Shown here in pieces: positions 8,636-17,467 of a stretch of 64,000 bases of DNA. The position numbers were made by a program, and so were the translations under genes. Numbering within the stretch: position 1 is the first letter of the stretch; every line of letters begins with the position of its first letter. Source of the DNA: Clostridia bacterium. Lineage in GTDB: Bacteria; Bacillota; Clostridia; Christensenellales; Aristaeellaceae. The DNA lies in assembly GCA_017410455.1 (NCBI GenBank), contig JAFQQT010000040.1, positions 1-64,000 on the forward strand. The letters run 5' to 3'. Under the pieces are notes generated by a model. That model had not been told where the DNA came from. It was given only the letters and a program-made list of their open reading frames with translations, and did no database searches.

Positions 8636-8664
8636 GCAGCTTCCCGCGGGGAGGCTGCTTTTTT
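8636..8664 (+). terminator. Terminator after the CapA-like gene
   Basis: GC-rich hairpin (8636-8645 with 8649-8658) with a 3-nt loop followed by six T. Confidence 0.85.
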
Positions 8665-8778
8665 GCATCTGCATCTGCGATTTTTTGGTTGACCGTGCAA
8701 CGATTTTCGTGTATCATGGTAGCAGCAGGCGGCATGGATCCGCCGAACGCGATACAGCAGTAAATAAACCGGAGGTTC

Positions 8779-9810
8779 ATGCACATGGAGTATCCCTTCC
8801 ACGTACACGATATCCAGATCTCCGACCCCTTCATCCTGGCCGACCCGGTCAGCGGCAAGTACTATCTCTACGCCGCATTCTTCAACCCCGACCGCTTCCC
8901 GAACCAGAAGCGCCGCGGCGTGTTCCATGCGCTGGTTTCGGAGGATCTGGTGAACTGGTCGGAGCCGATCCAGGTCTTTGATGCCGCCGAAACCGGCTTC
9001 TGGGCCGACCTGGACTACTGGGCCCCGGAATGCCACATCTGGCAGGGCAAGTACTACATCATCTCCTCCTTCCGCGCCGAGGGCAAGTTCCGCCGCTGCC
9101 AGTGCCTGGTGGCGGACAATCCCCTGGGCCCGTTCCGCCAGGTGGAGCAGGAGGCCATCACCCCGCCCGGCTGGCAGTGCCTGGACGGCACCCTCTACGT
9201 GGACAGGAAGGGCAAGCCCTGGATGGTGTTCTGCCACGAGTGGCTGCAGGTGTTCGACGGGCAGATCTGCGCCATCCCCATGAGCGATGACCTGGGCCGT
9301 GCCATCGGCGACCCCATCGTGCTCTTCCGGGCCTCGGACGCGCCCTGGGCCGCCCATCTGGCCGGTCAGGACAGGCACAACGGCTTTGTCACCGACGGCC
9401 CCTTCCTGCACCGTATGCCCGACGGCAAGCTCATCATGCTCTGGTCGAACTTCACGAAGGAAGGCTATGCCACGGGCTACGCCACCAGCCGCTCCGGCGA
9501 GATCTGGGGCCCCTGGGAGCAGCAGCCCGACCCCCTCTACGGCCTGGACGGCGCGCACTCGATGCTCTTCCGCACCTTTCCGGGCCCCAGCGGGGCAGGC
9601 GGAATGCTGATGATGGCCCTGCACTGCCCCAACATCCACCCCAAGAAGCGCATGCTCCTCTTCGAGATGGACGAGAGCCGCGGCAGGCTGGCCATCGTCA
9701 ACGAATGCACCGGCAACTGGTTCAACGGCATCGGCGGCAACAACTTCCGCGGCTACCGTGAGCCGGTGCAGGAGGAGCCGGTCTTTTCGAAGCCCACCCG
9801 GAAGGAATGA
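8779..9810 (+). CDS. GH43-like five-bladed beta-propeller glycosidase
   Basis: 343 residues, no signal peptide, so cytoplasmic. Propeller motifs typical of GH43 are present: ISDPFILAD (catalytic-base type Asp, about 14-22), WAPECHIW (about 80-87), LDGTLYVD (about 135-142) and TDGPFLHR (about 206-213). In most GH43 enzymes the last block carries a catalytic Glu (E-G-P); here it is Asp-Gly-Pro, so either a divergent subfamily uses Asp or the acid sits elsewhere. A substrate such as arabinose- or xylose-containing oligosaccharide is likely but unproven. GGAGG lies 3 bases before this ATG and 9 bases before a second ATG at 8785, which may be the true start. The GH2 gene follows after 64 bases, so the pair probably degrades one imported oligosaccharide. 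Confidence 0.8.
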   Translation: MHMEYPFHVHDIQISDPFILADPVSGKYYLYAAFFNPDRFPNQKRRGVFHALVSEDLVNWSEPIQVFDAAETGFWADLDYWAPECHIWQGKYYIISSFRAEGKFRRCQCLVADNPLGPFRQVEQEAITPPGWQCLDGTLYVDRKGKPWMVFCHEWLQVFDGQICAIPMSDDLGRAIGDPIVLFRASDAPWAAHLAGQDRHNGFVTDGPFLHRMPDGKLIMLWSNFTKEGYATGYATSRSGEIWGPWEQQPDPLYGLDGAHSMLFRTFPGPSGAGGMLMMALHCPNIHPKKRMLLFEMDESRGRLAIVNECTGNWFNGIGGNNFRGYREPVQEEPVFSKPTRKE

Positions 9811-9874
9811 TGAGGGGAAACGACTCCCTCCTGCCCTCCCGCCCCCACACCGCAACGAAAGGAAATCAACATTC

Positions 9875-12202
9875 ATGGGCCAGAAAATCAACCTCAACCT
9901 GGACTGGAAATTCCACCTGGGCGACATGCTCCTGGGCGCGCCCCGCATGTCCCCGGACTTCATGGGCATGGACGACAGCGCCTGGCGCACTGTGTCCCTG
10001 CCCCACGACTGGTCGGTCGAGCATCCCTTCGATCCCGGCAACGCCTCCGGCACCGGTTATCTCCCCGGCGGCATCGCCTGGTACCGCAAGCACTTCATCC
10101 TGCCCGAGGACGTGAAGGGCAAGCGTGTGCGCGTCACCTTCGGCGGCGTGTACAAGCACGCCCGCGTGTACATCAACTCCAACCATGTGGGCAGCAACGC
10201 CTACGGCTACACCACCTTCACCTTCGACGTCAGCGAATTCGTCCGCCCGGGCGAGAATGTCCTTTCCGTCCGCGTGGAGCATGAGCAGGTGGCCGATTCC
10301 CGCTGGTTCACCGGCTCCGGCATCTACCGCGACGTGACGGTGGAAATCAGCGACATGCGCTGCTTCCGCGACAACGGCGTGTTCGTCACCACCAGGGACG
10401 TGGCGGACGGCACGGCCACCCTGTCCGTGAAGTACGAGACCCTTGGCGGCACCGGCGCAGCCTTCGACGTGGTGGACAAGGACGGCCATGTGGTCGCCAC
10501 CAACGGCGCCCAGGGTGAATGCGGCGAGTGCCTCCTGACCGTCCCGGCGGCCCATCTGTGGGGCGTGGATGACCCTTATCTGTACACCCTGCGCTGCGGC
10601 GTGCTGGACGGCGAAACCGTCACCGACGAAACCGAGCTGCGCTTCGGCATCCGCACCATCCGCTTCGACGCGGACACCGGCTTCTACCTCAATGGCGTCA
10701 ACATGAAGCTCAAGGGCTTCTGCGTCCACCACGACGCGGGCTGCCTGGGCGCGGCGGTGCCCAAGGCCGTGTGGAAGCGCCGCCTGCAGAAGCTGAAGGC
10801 CGTGGGCGCCAACGCCCTGCGCACGTCCCACAACCCGCCGGATGCCCACCTCCTCGACCTCTGCGACGAGATGGGCTTCCTCGTGCAGGACGAGGCCTTC
10901 GACGAGTGGGAGGGCGCAAAGAACAAGTGGTGGCAGGGCCACAATGTGTACCCGCCCAAGCGCTACGGCTACGCCGAGGATTTCCCCCAGTGGCATAAGT
11001 TCGATCTGGAGGCCATGGTCAGGCGCGACCGCAACCACCCCTCCATCATCATGTGGTCCATCGGCAACGAGATCGACTACCCCAACGACCCCTACGTCAC
11101 CCCCCTGTTCAACGAGGTGCTGGGCAACAACGACGCCAACAAGCCCAAGGCCGAGCGCATGTACGATGACCGCAAGCCCGACGCGGGCCGCCTGGCCGTC
11201 GTGGCCAAGCACCTGGTGGACATCGTCCACGCCATCGACACGACCCGCCCCGTCACCAGCGCCCTGTCCTTCCCCGAGCTTTCCACCCGCACCGGCTATG
11301 CAGACGTCCTGGACGCCTCCGGCTACAACTACAAGGAGCAGTTCTACGAGGAGGATCACGCCCGCTTCCCCGGCCGCGTCATCTACGGCAGCGAAAACGG
11401 CCACGGCGCCAAGGCCTGGCAGGCGGTCAAGGACAACGACTACATCTGCGGCCAGTTCCTGTGGACGGGCGTGGATTTCCTGGGCGAGTGCCACGGCTGG
11501 CCGCTGCGCATCAGCCAGGCGGGCCTGATCGACCTGGCGGGCTACGAAAAGCCCCTGTACTACCAGCGCCTGGCCTTCTGGACGGAAAAGCCCTTTGTGA
11601 AGATCTCCACCGAACCCAACCGCGGCCAGAAGTGGCACGGCGTGTGGGGCGAGCGCTTCTGCTGGCATGGCGAACCCGGCGCGCCGATGTACGTCTCCGT
11701 CGCCACCAACCAGCCGGAGTGCGAGCTGTTCCTCAACGGCGTGTCGCTGGGCAAGAAGGAAGTCAGCCTGGACACCGAATGCCGCGCGACGTGGGAGATC
11801 CCCTACGCGGACGGCGAGCTGAAGGCCATCGCCGGTGAGGCGGAAGACGTGCTCACCTCCACCGGCCCCGCCACGAAGATTGCCCTGACCCCCGACAAGC
11901 TGGACATGAAGGCCGACGGCCAGGATATCATCCAGGTGGAAGTGACCCTGCTGGACGAAGAGGGCCGCATCGCCGCGGGCTTCGATGAGGATATCATCTG
12001 GCAGATCACCGGCGACGCGGTCATCCTGGGCATCGAGAACGGCCACCCTGCCGACCTGACCCCCTACAGCGACAAGCACCGCAAGACCAGGGCCGGCCGC
12101 GCCATCGTCTACGTCCGCGCCGGCACCATGCCCTGTCCGGTGACGCTCTACTGCTACACAAAGACCGGCCTGCGCAACGCCGTCGTCTTTGAACAGGAGT
12201 GA
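9875..12202 (+). CDS. GH2 beta-galactosidase-type glycosidase with DUF4982-like C terminus
   Basis: 775 residues with the full GH2 order: N-terminal jelly-roll (SLPHDWSVEHPF at about 42-53), Ig-like domain (about 180-280), TIM barrel (about 285-590), then a C-terminal part that fits DUF4982 and a further Ig-like domain. The acid/base Glu399 lies in WSIGNEID and the nucleophile Glu507 in YGSENGHG. No signal peptide, so it acts inside the cell. Start chosen at 9875, with GAAAGGAAATCAACATTC upstream; the frame is open further 5' but overlaps the GH43 gene. DUF4982-containing GH2 enzymes are mostly beta-galactosidases, though beta-glucuronidases also occur. It probably shares a transcript with the GH43 gene and ends at a terminator at 12211. 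Confidence 0.9.
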   Translation: MGQKINLNLDWKFHLGDMLLGAPRMSPDFMGMDDSAWRTVSLPHDWSVEHPFDPGNASGTGYLPGGIAWYRKHFILPEDVKGKRVRVTFGGVYKHARVYINSNHVGSNAYGYTTFTFDVSEFVRPGENVLSVRVEHEQVADSRWFTGSGIYRDVTVEISDMRCFRDNGVFVTTRDVADGTATLSVKYETLGGTGAAFDVVDKDGHVVATNGAQGECGECLLTVPAAHLWGVDDPYLYTLRCGVLDGETVTDETELRFGIRTIRFDADTGFYLNGVNMKLKGFCVHHDAGCLGAAVPKAVWKRRLQKLKAVGANALRTSHNPPDAHLLDLCDEMGFLVQDEAFDEWEGAKNKWWQGHNVYPPKRYGYAEDFPQWHKFDLEAMVRRDRNHPSIIMWSIGNEIDYPNDPYVTPLFNEVLGNNDANKPKAERMYDDRKPDAGRLAVVAKHLVDIVHAIDTTRPVTSALSFPELSTRTGYADVLDASGYNYKEQFYEEDHARFPGRVIYGSENGHGAKAWQAVKDNDYICGQFLWTGVDFLGECHGWPLRISQAGLIDLAGYEKPLYYQRLAFWTEKPFVKISTEPNRGQKWHGVWGERFCWHGEPGAPMYVSVATNQPECELFLNGVSLGKKEVSLDTECRATWEIPYADGELKAIAGEAEDVLTSTGPATKIALTPDKLDMKADGQDIIQVEVTLLDEEGRIAAGFDEDIIWQITGDAVILGIENGHPADLTPYSDKHRKTRAGRAIVYVRAGTMPCPVTLYCYTKTGLRNAVVFEQE

Positions 12203-12210
12203 ATCCCCCG

Positions 12211-12241
12211 CCAGCCTGCCACCACGCGGGCTGGCTTTTTG
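12211..12241 (+). terminator. Terminator after the GH2 gene
   Basis: CCAGCC...GGCTGG hairpin (12211-12234) followed by CTTTTTG. Confidence 0.8.
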
Positions 12242-12277
12242 TCAACCCCGGCGGGACAAGCCTCCCGCAGCCCGTGA

Positions 12278-12306
12278 TTGCAATCCGCCGCCGTCCGTGC
12301 TATGCT
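12278..12306 (+). promoter_or_regulatory. Promoter of the XRE-methyltransferase gene
   Basis: TTGCAA, a 17-bp spacer and TATGCT, 28 bases before the start codon at 12335. Confidence 0.65.
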
Positions 12307-12334
12307 GAATGCAGCAACCAAAGGAGGGAACGCC

Positions 12335-13570
12335 ATGGACGTCACCGCCATCGGAGCCTACATCAGCCTGCTGCGCCGCCAGCGGGGTCTTTCCCAGCGG
12401 GAGCTGGCCGCCCGGCTGGGCGTGAGTTATCAGGCCGTCAGCAAGTGGGAGAACGCGGAGAACCTGCCCGACGCCAGCATCCTGCTGCCCCTGGCCGCGG
12501 AGCTGCGCACCACCGCCGACGCCCTGCTGAGTGCAGGCCATGCCCGGCTGCGCCAGCCCGTCGACCTGAACGCGCTGCACGCGGGCATATCCGCGCTGTC
12601 CACCGCAGCAGCGGTCTTCGGGGAGGACTTCCCCGTGAGCGGGGCCATCGCGGACGCGCTGCACACCATGGGCGCGTCCCTCGCCGATGCGCCAGGACGC
12701 GAACGCCTGCTGACCGAGGCCATCCTCCACCGGCTGCTGCGCGGCGAAACCATCAGCGACAGTGCCATCGACGCCGCCGTGCAGGATGCCGCCTGCCGCG
12801 AGCGCATCCGCAAATGCCGCCACGACTGCGCGCTTTTCGCCGACAAGCAGCAGCTCTACGACAGCTGCCGCCCCTCCTACCCGGAGGAAGCCATCCGCCT
12901 CATCCGCGAGGCCGTGGGCACGGGGGCGGTCATCGCGGACCTTGGCAGCGGCACGGGCAAGATGGCCGCGCTTCTGGCCCCCTGGGCAGGGACGCTTTAC
13001 GCCGTGGAGCCCAACGCCCACATGCGGGGCCTGCTCCGGCAGAACCTCGCCGCTTTCCCCAACAGCCGCATCATCCCCGCCACGGCGGAATGCACCCGCC
13101 TGCCCGACCGGAGCGTCGATGCCATCGTCATTGCCGAGGCCTACCACTGGTTCGATGGCGACGCTGCCCGCGCGGAGATCCGCCGCATATTGACGCCCGG
13201 CGGCCGCGTGTTCCTGCTGTGGAACCACTTCGGCGGCGCAGACAACCCCAACCCCTTCGATCAGGAGATGCAGGCCCTCCACCAGCGCCACCGCACCACG
13301 CCGCAGCTGCCCCGCTTCGCCGGTGCGCAGCGGGCCGACGCGCTCTTCGGCCCCGGCTGCTGGCAGCGCCTGACCTTCGACAACACCCTCCGCCAGACCC
13401 TGCCGCGCTTCCTGGGCGGCATGAGCAGCGCCTCCTATGCCCCGGAAGCCGGAACCGCCGCAGGCGAAGCCTTCACCCGGGAGTGCCGCGCCCTTTTCGA
13501 CCGGTATGCCGAAGGCGGGCTGCTGACCACCCGCATCACCACCGTGTGCTTCACGGGGATCATCGCCTGA
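12335..13570 (+). CDS. XRE-type helix-turn-helix fused to a SAM-dependent methyltransferase
   Basis: 411 residues with two clear parts. Residues 5-60 form a Cro/C1-type DNA-binding domain (LSQRELAARLGVSYQAVSKWE). Residues about 175-290 form a class I methyltransferase: motif I is ADLGSGTGKMAALL, the following acidic residue is in AVEPNAHMRG, and a post-motif phrase is IVIAEAYHWFDGD. The middle part (60-170) is Ala-rich helices. The start at 12335 follows AAAGGAGGG, and the promoter is 28 bases upstream. It is cytoplasmic and likely a regulator or a DNA-tethered methylase; no target is visible. The methyltransferase part resembles small-molecule (UbiE-like) rather than DNA methylases because no N/D-P-P-Y motif is present. 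Confidence 0.85.
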   Translation: MDVTAIGAYISLLRRQRGLSQRELAARLGVSYQAVSKWENAENLPDASILLPLAAELRTTADALLSAGHARLRQPVDLNALHAGISALSTAAAVFGEDFPVSGAIADALHTMGASLADAPGRERLLTEAILHRLLRGETISDSAIDAAVQDAACRERIRKCRHDCALFADKQQLYDSCRPSYPEEAIRLIREAVGTGAVIADLGSGTGKMAALLAPWAGTLYAVEPNAHMRGLLRQNLAAFPNSRIIPATAECTRLPDRSVDAIVIAEAYHWFDGDAARAEIRRILTPGGRVFLLWNHFGGADNPNPFDQEMQALHQRHRTTPQLPRFAGAQRADALFGPGCWQRLTFDNTLRQTLPRFLGGMSSASYAPEAGTAAGEAFTRECRALFDRYAEGGLLTTRITTVCFTGIIA

Positions 13571-13604
13571 CGAAGGGGTCCCACGCAGCACTTGAACAAG
13601 CAAA

Positions 13605-13642
13605 AGCAGCCAGCCTCCATTGCGGAAGGCTGGCTGCTCATT
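13605..13642. terminator. Bidirectional terminator
   Basis: Perfect 12-bp stem (13605-13616 with 13627-13638). Read on the minus strand it is followed by TTTTGCTTG, so it best serves the minus-strand gene ending at 13648. Confidence 0.8.
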
Positions 13643-13647
13643 ATGCT

Positions 13648-15147
13648 TTACTCGCCAACGGTCAGGTTGGAGTAAGTGCAGCTCTCGCGGGTCAGCAGGA
13701 AGTCGCCGGTCGCGACCTCGGAAGAGGACTGCATGCCGGCAGGGCCGCCGAAGCTGGCATCCTCGCCCATGGCGGGATCACCGGCGCTGTCGCCGTTGCT
13801 GGCGCCCTCTTCGCCGGCAGGAGCCTGCTGACCGGCGCTGTCACCGGAGCTCTGGCTCTCATCGAAGGCAGGAGCCTGCTCGCCGGCGCTGTCACCGGAG
13901 CTCTGGCCCTCGTCGAAAGCGGGGGCCTGCTCGCCGGAGCTGGCGTCTTCATCCATGGCAGGCATGGCGATGTCGGTGCGCATCTCGGCAACGCCGGCGC
14001 CGTGGTGCAGCTGACGGCCGGGCACATAGGACTCGATGGCGGTGTACAGGCCATCCTCCTGGGTACCGACGATCTCGCCGCCCAGGTAGACGTGGTAGAT
14101 CTCACCCTCGATCAGGTGGGGGGTGGAGAAGCAGATGTACATGAAGTCATGGGGGAAGTCAAAGGCAAAGACCGGCACGCCCTCGCTGTTGGTGACCACC
14201 AGCAGGTCGTCGGTGGACTCGGCGAACTCCAGCATCATGAACAGCTGGGCGGAATCCTTCTCCACCTCGTCGTACATGTTGCCCGCGCCGACGATCAGGC
14301 CGCCGTTGATGTAGGAACCCATGTCGGAGTCGATGCCGCCGTCCATGCTGCCGGGGTGGGCCAGGTTGATGGCGGTGCCGCCGTTGAAGTAGATGTAGCC
14401 GTTGGAGTCGATGCCGTCGCCCTCGCCGCCTTCCTCATTGCGGACGGCGGAGAAGAGGTAGCCGTCGTTCATGGTCAGCACGCCCACAAAATCCTCAGAC
14501 ACGTTCAGGGGATCGTCAGCAGCGTTAATGTGGAACACGCCGCCGTTGATGGTCATGTGGCCAAACTTGACCTCGATGCCCTCGTTGTCAGCTTCCACGT
14601 CCAGACGGCCGTTGGTGCCTTCAAAGCCCAGGGAGATCAGGGAGTCGATGGCACCGTCCATCTTGGTATCGGTGTCCAGGATCCTCTTGGTGTGGCTGCC
14701 GCGCACGATGTTGTAGCTGTCGTCCGCCAGCTCGATCACCACGCCGTACTCGCCGGGGGTCTTGGGGTCAAAGCCGGAGAACACGGCGATGGCAGGAGCG
14801 GTGCGGCAGGTGATATCAACGCCGTCCAGAATGACGCGCACGCGGTCATTCTCGCCCGCACGCACGGCCAGCTGGGTGTTTTCAGCCGTGCCGGAAACGC
14901 GGTAGGTGCCGGCGGTCGCGATGGTCACAACGCTGTTGGGCAGGCCCGCGCGGTCTTCGGGCACATCGCTGTGCAGCTCGACCACATAGGCCATGTAAAC
15001 GGGGGCCGTGGTATCCTCGGTGATGGGCGCGCCATTGACGGTGACCGTTTCACCCAGGACGATGACGGTCTCTTCCGCAGCTTCGCGGGCAGAGGCCATC
15101 GTCAGCAGCAGAGCGAACATCAGGAACAATGCCAGGAACTTCTTCAT
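13648..15147 (-). CDS. Secreted beta-helix carbohydrate-binding protein (Cthe_2159/DUF4353-like)
   Basis: 499 residues: signal peptide (about 1-21), a right-handed beta-helix-like region (about 60-320) with Asn/Asp-Gly turns (for example ISLGFEGTNGRLDVEADNEG, ITINGG-type rungs, DGIDSNGYIYFNGG), and a C-terminal tail with Ser-Gly-Asp-Ser-Ala-Gly repeats (about 395-470). The pattern matches the DUF4353 family, whose founder Cthe_2159 was described as a cellulose and polygalacturonate binder. No catalytic residues of a lyase are evident. The C-terminal tail repeats a block of about 17 residues twice in near-identical form and may be a flexible spacer. It is oriented with the MATE gene upstream on the same strand, 44 bases away. 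Confidence 0.8.
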   Translation of the reverse strand: MKKFLALFLMFALLLTMASAREAAEETVIVLGETVTVNGAPITEDTTAPVYMAYVVELHSDVPEDRAGLPNSVVTIATAGTYRVSGTAENTQLAVRAGENDRVRVILDGVDITCRTAPAIAVFSGFDPKTPGEYGVVIELADDSYNIVRGSHTKRILDTDTKMDGAIDSLISLGFEGTNGRLDVEADNEGIEVKFGHMTINGGVFHINAADDPLNVSEDFVGVLTMNDGYLFSAVRNEEGGEGDGIDSNGYIYFNGGTAINLAHPGSMDGGIDSDMGSYINGGLIVGAGNMYDEVEKDSAQLFMMLEFAESTDDLLVVTNSEGVPVFAFDFPHDFMYICFSTPHLIEGEIYHVYLGGEIVGTQEDGLYTAIESYVPGRQLHHGAGVAEMRTDIAMPAMDEDASSGEQAPAFDEGQSSGDSAGEQAPAFDESQSSGDSAGQQAPAGEEGASNGDSAGDPAMGEDASFGGPAGMQSSSEVATGDFLLTRESCTYSNLTVGE

Positions 15148-15191
15148 ATGTACTTCATCCTTTCCGGATTATTGTTATAAACATTGTATCG

Positions 15192-16640
15192 TCATTGTGT
15201 GATGGCTGTGTGAACATTTCCACATTCTTTCAGAGGATTCCACGCCCCCCGCGCATAACACCACAGAAACAGCGCGAAAAGCAGCATGTTGTGGGCGATC
15301 ATGCAGGTCCAGGCCGCCACGAGGCCCGCCCCGCCCCCGAAGAAGAAGGTGGTGCAGATGAGCGTGCCCACGATGCGCACCAGCCACATGCCCGCCACAT
15401 TGAAGATGAAGGGCTGGCGCGTGCGGCCCACGCCCTGCATCAGGCCCTCGACGATGATGGAGAAGCCGTAGAAGGGCTCGGACAGCGCCACCATGCGCAG
15501 CACCGTCACGCCCAGGGCAACGACCGCCTCATCCGCCGAAAAGAGGCGTACCAGCGGCTCCGCCAGCGCGAACAGCGCGCCGCCGGAGAGGATCATCAGC
15601 CCCACCTCGATGGGGATGAACATCCGCGCCAGCCGCTCCATCTGCCTGCGGTCCTTCGCGCCATAGGCATTGCCCGCCAGGGTGGCGGCGGCGGTCTGCA
15701 TGCCATAGCCGGGGATGTAGAAGGCGGATTCAACGGTGTTGGCGATGGTATGGGCCGCCGTGGCCACCTCGCCCAGGCCATTGATCATGCTGGCAAAGGC
15801 CACATAGCCCAGCGAGGTGCCGAAGCGCTGGAACATGTTGGGCACCGCCACGCGGAAGGTGGGGCGCAGGATGGCCATATCTGGCCGGAAGCGCTGCCCC
15901 CGGGGCGAAATGAGCGGATGCCGCCACAGCGTCAATGTGATGTACACGCCGCCCACCGTGACCGCAACGGCACTGGCGATGGCCGCGCCCTCCACCCCCA
16001 GCCCCGCGCCGGGCATGGTGAACGTCCGGCCAGCGAGGGTCATCACCCGGGTGGGGTAGATGAGCAGGAAGTTGAGCACCACGTTGATCAGATTGACCAC
16101 CACGCCCACCTTCATGGGGGTGCGGGTGTCGCCCGCCGCCCGCAGGAGGGTGCCGAAGATGATGGTGGCAGCCCGGGGCAGCATGGGCAGGTAGAGGATG
16201 AAGAAGTACCTGGACGCCATGGGGCGGATGGCTGCATCCACCTGCATCCACAGGGGCACCAGGCCGCTGAGGCCCAGGGTCAGGGCGGTAAAGAGCAGGC
16301 CCACCGTGACCGTAACAAACACTGCCTGCGCCGAAGCCCGCGCCGCCGAGGCCCTGTCCTTCGCGCCGCAGGCCTGCGCGATGAAGGACAGGAACCCCAC
16401 GCCAAAGGCCGACACCATGCCGCCCACCAGCCAGCCCACCGTGGTCGTGGCTCCCACAGCTGCCGTGGCGTCCGTGCCCAGGGAGCCCACCATGGCCGTA
16501 TCGATGTACTGCACCGCCGTCTGCATCAGCTGCTCCAGCATCGTCGGCCACGCCAGCGCCAGGATCACGCCCGCCATACCCTTGTCAAATCGCTTCAGCC
16601 AGGAAAACATCATGCACCTCTTCATCCGTTCTTGATCCAT
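15192..16640 (-). CDS. MATE-family multidrug/solute efflux transporter
   Basis: 482 residues with twelve predicted membrane helices in two homologous halves. Family landmarks include LAWPTMLEQLMQTAVQYIDT at about residues 28-47, GTLLRAAGDTRTPM at about 161-174, and in the second half PGYGMQTAAATLAGNAYGAK and EGLMQGVGRTRQP. MATE pumps expel cationic compounds in exchange for sodium or protons. The start is uncertain: ATG codons at 16640, 16625, 16613 and 16610 are all in frame; the last has AGAGGTG just upstream, the first has only a weak site. It is divergent from the response-regulator gene at 16793. Confidence 0.88.
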   Translation of the reverse strand: MDQERMKRCMMFSWLKRFDKGMAGVILALAWPTMLEQLMQTAVQYIDTAMVGSLGTDATAAVGATTTVGWLVGGMVSAFGVGFLSFIAQACGAKDRASAARASAQAVFVTVTVGLLFTALTLGLSGLVPLWMQVDAAIRPMASRYFFILYLPMLPRAATIIFGTLLRAAGDTRTPMKVGVVVNLINVVLNFLLIYPTRVMTLAGRTFTMPGAGLGVEGAAIASAVAVTVGGVYITLTLWRHPLISPRGQRFRPDMAILRPTFRVAVPNMFQRFGTSLGYVAFASMINGLGEVATAAHTIANTVESAFYIPGYGMQTAAATLAGNAYGAKDRRQMERLARMFIPIEVGLMILSGGALFALAEPLVRLFSADEAVVALGVTVLRMVALSEPFYGFSIIVEGLMQGVGRTRQPFIFNVAGMWLVRIVGTLICTTFFFGGGAGLVAAWTCMIAHNMLLFALFLWCYARGAWNPLKECGNVHTAITQ

Positions 16641-16736
16641 CCCATTGAACCATGTTTGCCCCGCCCTGTCAACCCGCGCGTACGTCCGAATTCCCCAGGA
16701 TGTATGCTGAAACGCACCCTATTTATCATCAAAAGC

Positions 16737-16765
16737 TTGATTATTGCGGAACAATGCGGCATAAT
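16737..16765 (+). promoter_or_regulatory. Promoter of the OmpR-type two-component operon
   Basis: TTGATT, a 17-bp spacer and CATAAT, 27 bases before the start at 16793. Confidence 0.6.
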
Positions 16766-16792
16766 GGAGGGGTACGAAACGGGGGGATGCGC

Positions 16793-17467
16793 ATGTTCCA
16801 CATTCTGGTGGTGGATGACGACAAGAACACGCGCCTGCTGATGCAGGCCATCCTGGAAGCTGAGCGCTACACGGTGTCCCTGGCGGCCAGCGGGCTGGAA
16901 GCGCTGGATCTGCTGGAGAGCACCCACATCGACCTGATCCTGCTGGACGTGATGATGCCCGGCATGGACGGGTACGAATTCACCCGCACCCTGCGCGCCG
17001 CCCGCAGCGATCTGCCCATCCTGATGGTCTCGGCCAAGCAGCTGCCCTCGGACATCAAGCAGGGCTTCATCGCCGGCACGGACGACTTCATGGTCAAGCC
17101 CGTGGACGAGGAGGAGCTGCTGCTGCGCATCCATGCGCTGCTGCGACGGGCGCGCATCGTGTCCGAGCGGCGGATCGTCATCGGCTGCGTCACCCTGGAC
17201 TGGGACAGCCTCACCGTCCGCCGGGGCACGACGGAGCAGGTGCTGCCCCAGAAGGAGTTCCAACTGCTCTACAAACTTCTCTCCTACCCCGGGCGCATCT
17301 TCACCCGGATTGAGCTGATGGACGAGATCTGGGGCGCGGACAGCAACACCGGCTGGGAAACCGTGACGGTGCACATCGGCCGGCTGCGCAAGCGCTTCGA
17401 GGGCTGGCCGGAGTTTGAAATCGTCTCCGTCCGCGGCCTGGGCTACAAGGCGGTGAAGCACGAATGA
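16793..17467 (+). CDS. OmpR/PhoB-family response regulator
   Basis: 224 residues. Receiver domain 1-115 with the acidic pocket in VVDDDKN, phospho-acceptor Asp in LILLDVMMPGMDG (about 50), conserved Ser/Thr in LMVSAK and Lys in DFMVKPVD. Winged-helix DNA-binding domain about 125-222, with the KEFQLLYKLLSYPGRIFTR core and ETVTVHIGRLRKRF recognition helix. The ATG at 16793 is chosen because GGGGGG lies 6 bases before it; the ATG at 16787 directly abuts that site. It overlaps the kinase gene by 4 bases (ATGA), so the pair is translationally coupled and is a cognate system. Confidence 0.92.
   Translation: MFHILVVDDDKNTRLLMQAILEAERYTVSLAASGLEALDLLESTHIDLILLDVMMPGMDGYEFTRTLRAARSDLPILMVSAKQLPSDIKQGFIAGTDDFMVKPVDEEELLLRIHALLRRARIVSERRIVIGCVTLDWDSLTVRRGTTEQVLPQKEFQLLYKLLSYPGRIFTRIELMDEIWGADSNTGWETVTVHIGRLRKRFEGWPEFEIVSVRGLGYKAVKHE

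Noticed and set aside
9866-12079. A 737-codon minus-strand frame opposite the GH2 gene
   Set aside because: Same antisense effect of GC-rich coding; no motifs, and the opposite strand has a full GH2 with both catalytic Glu.
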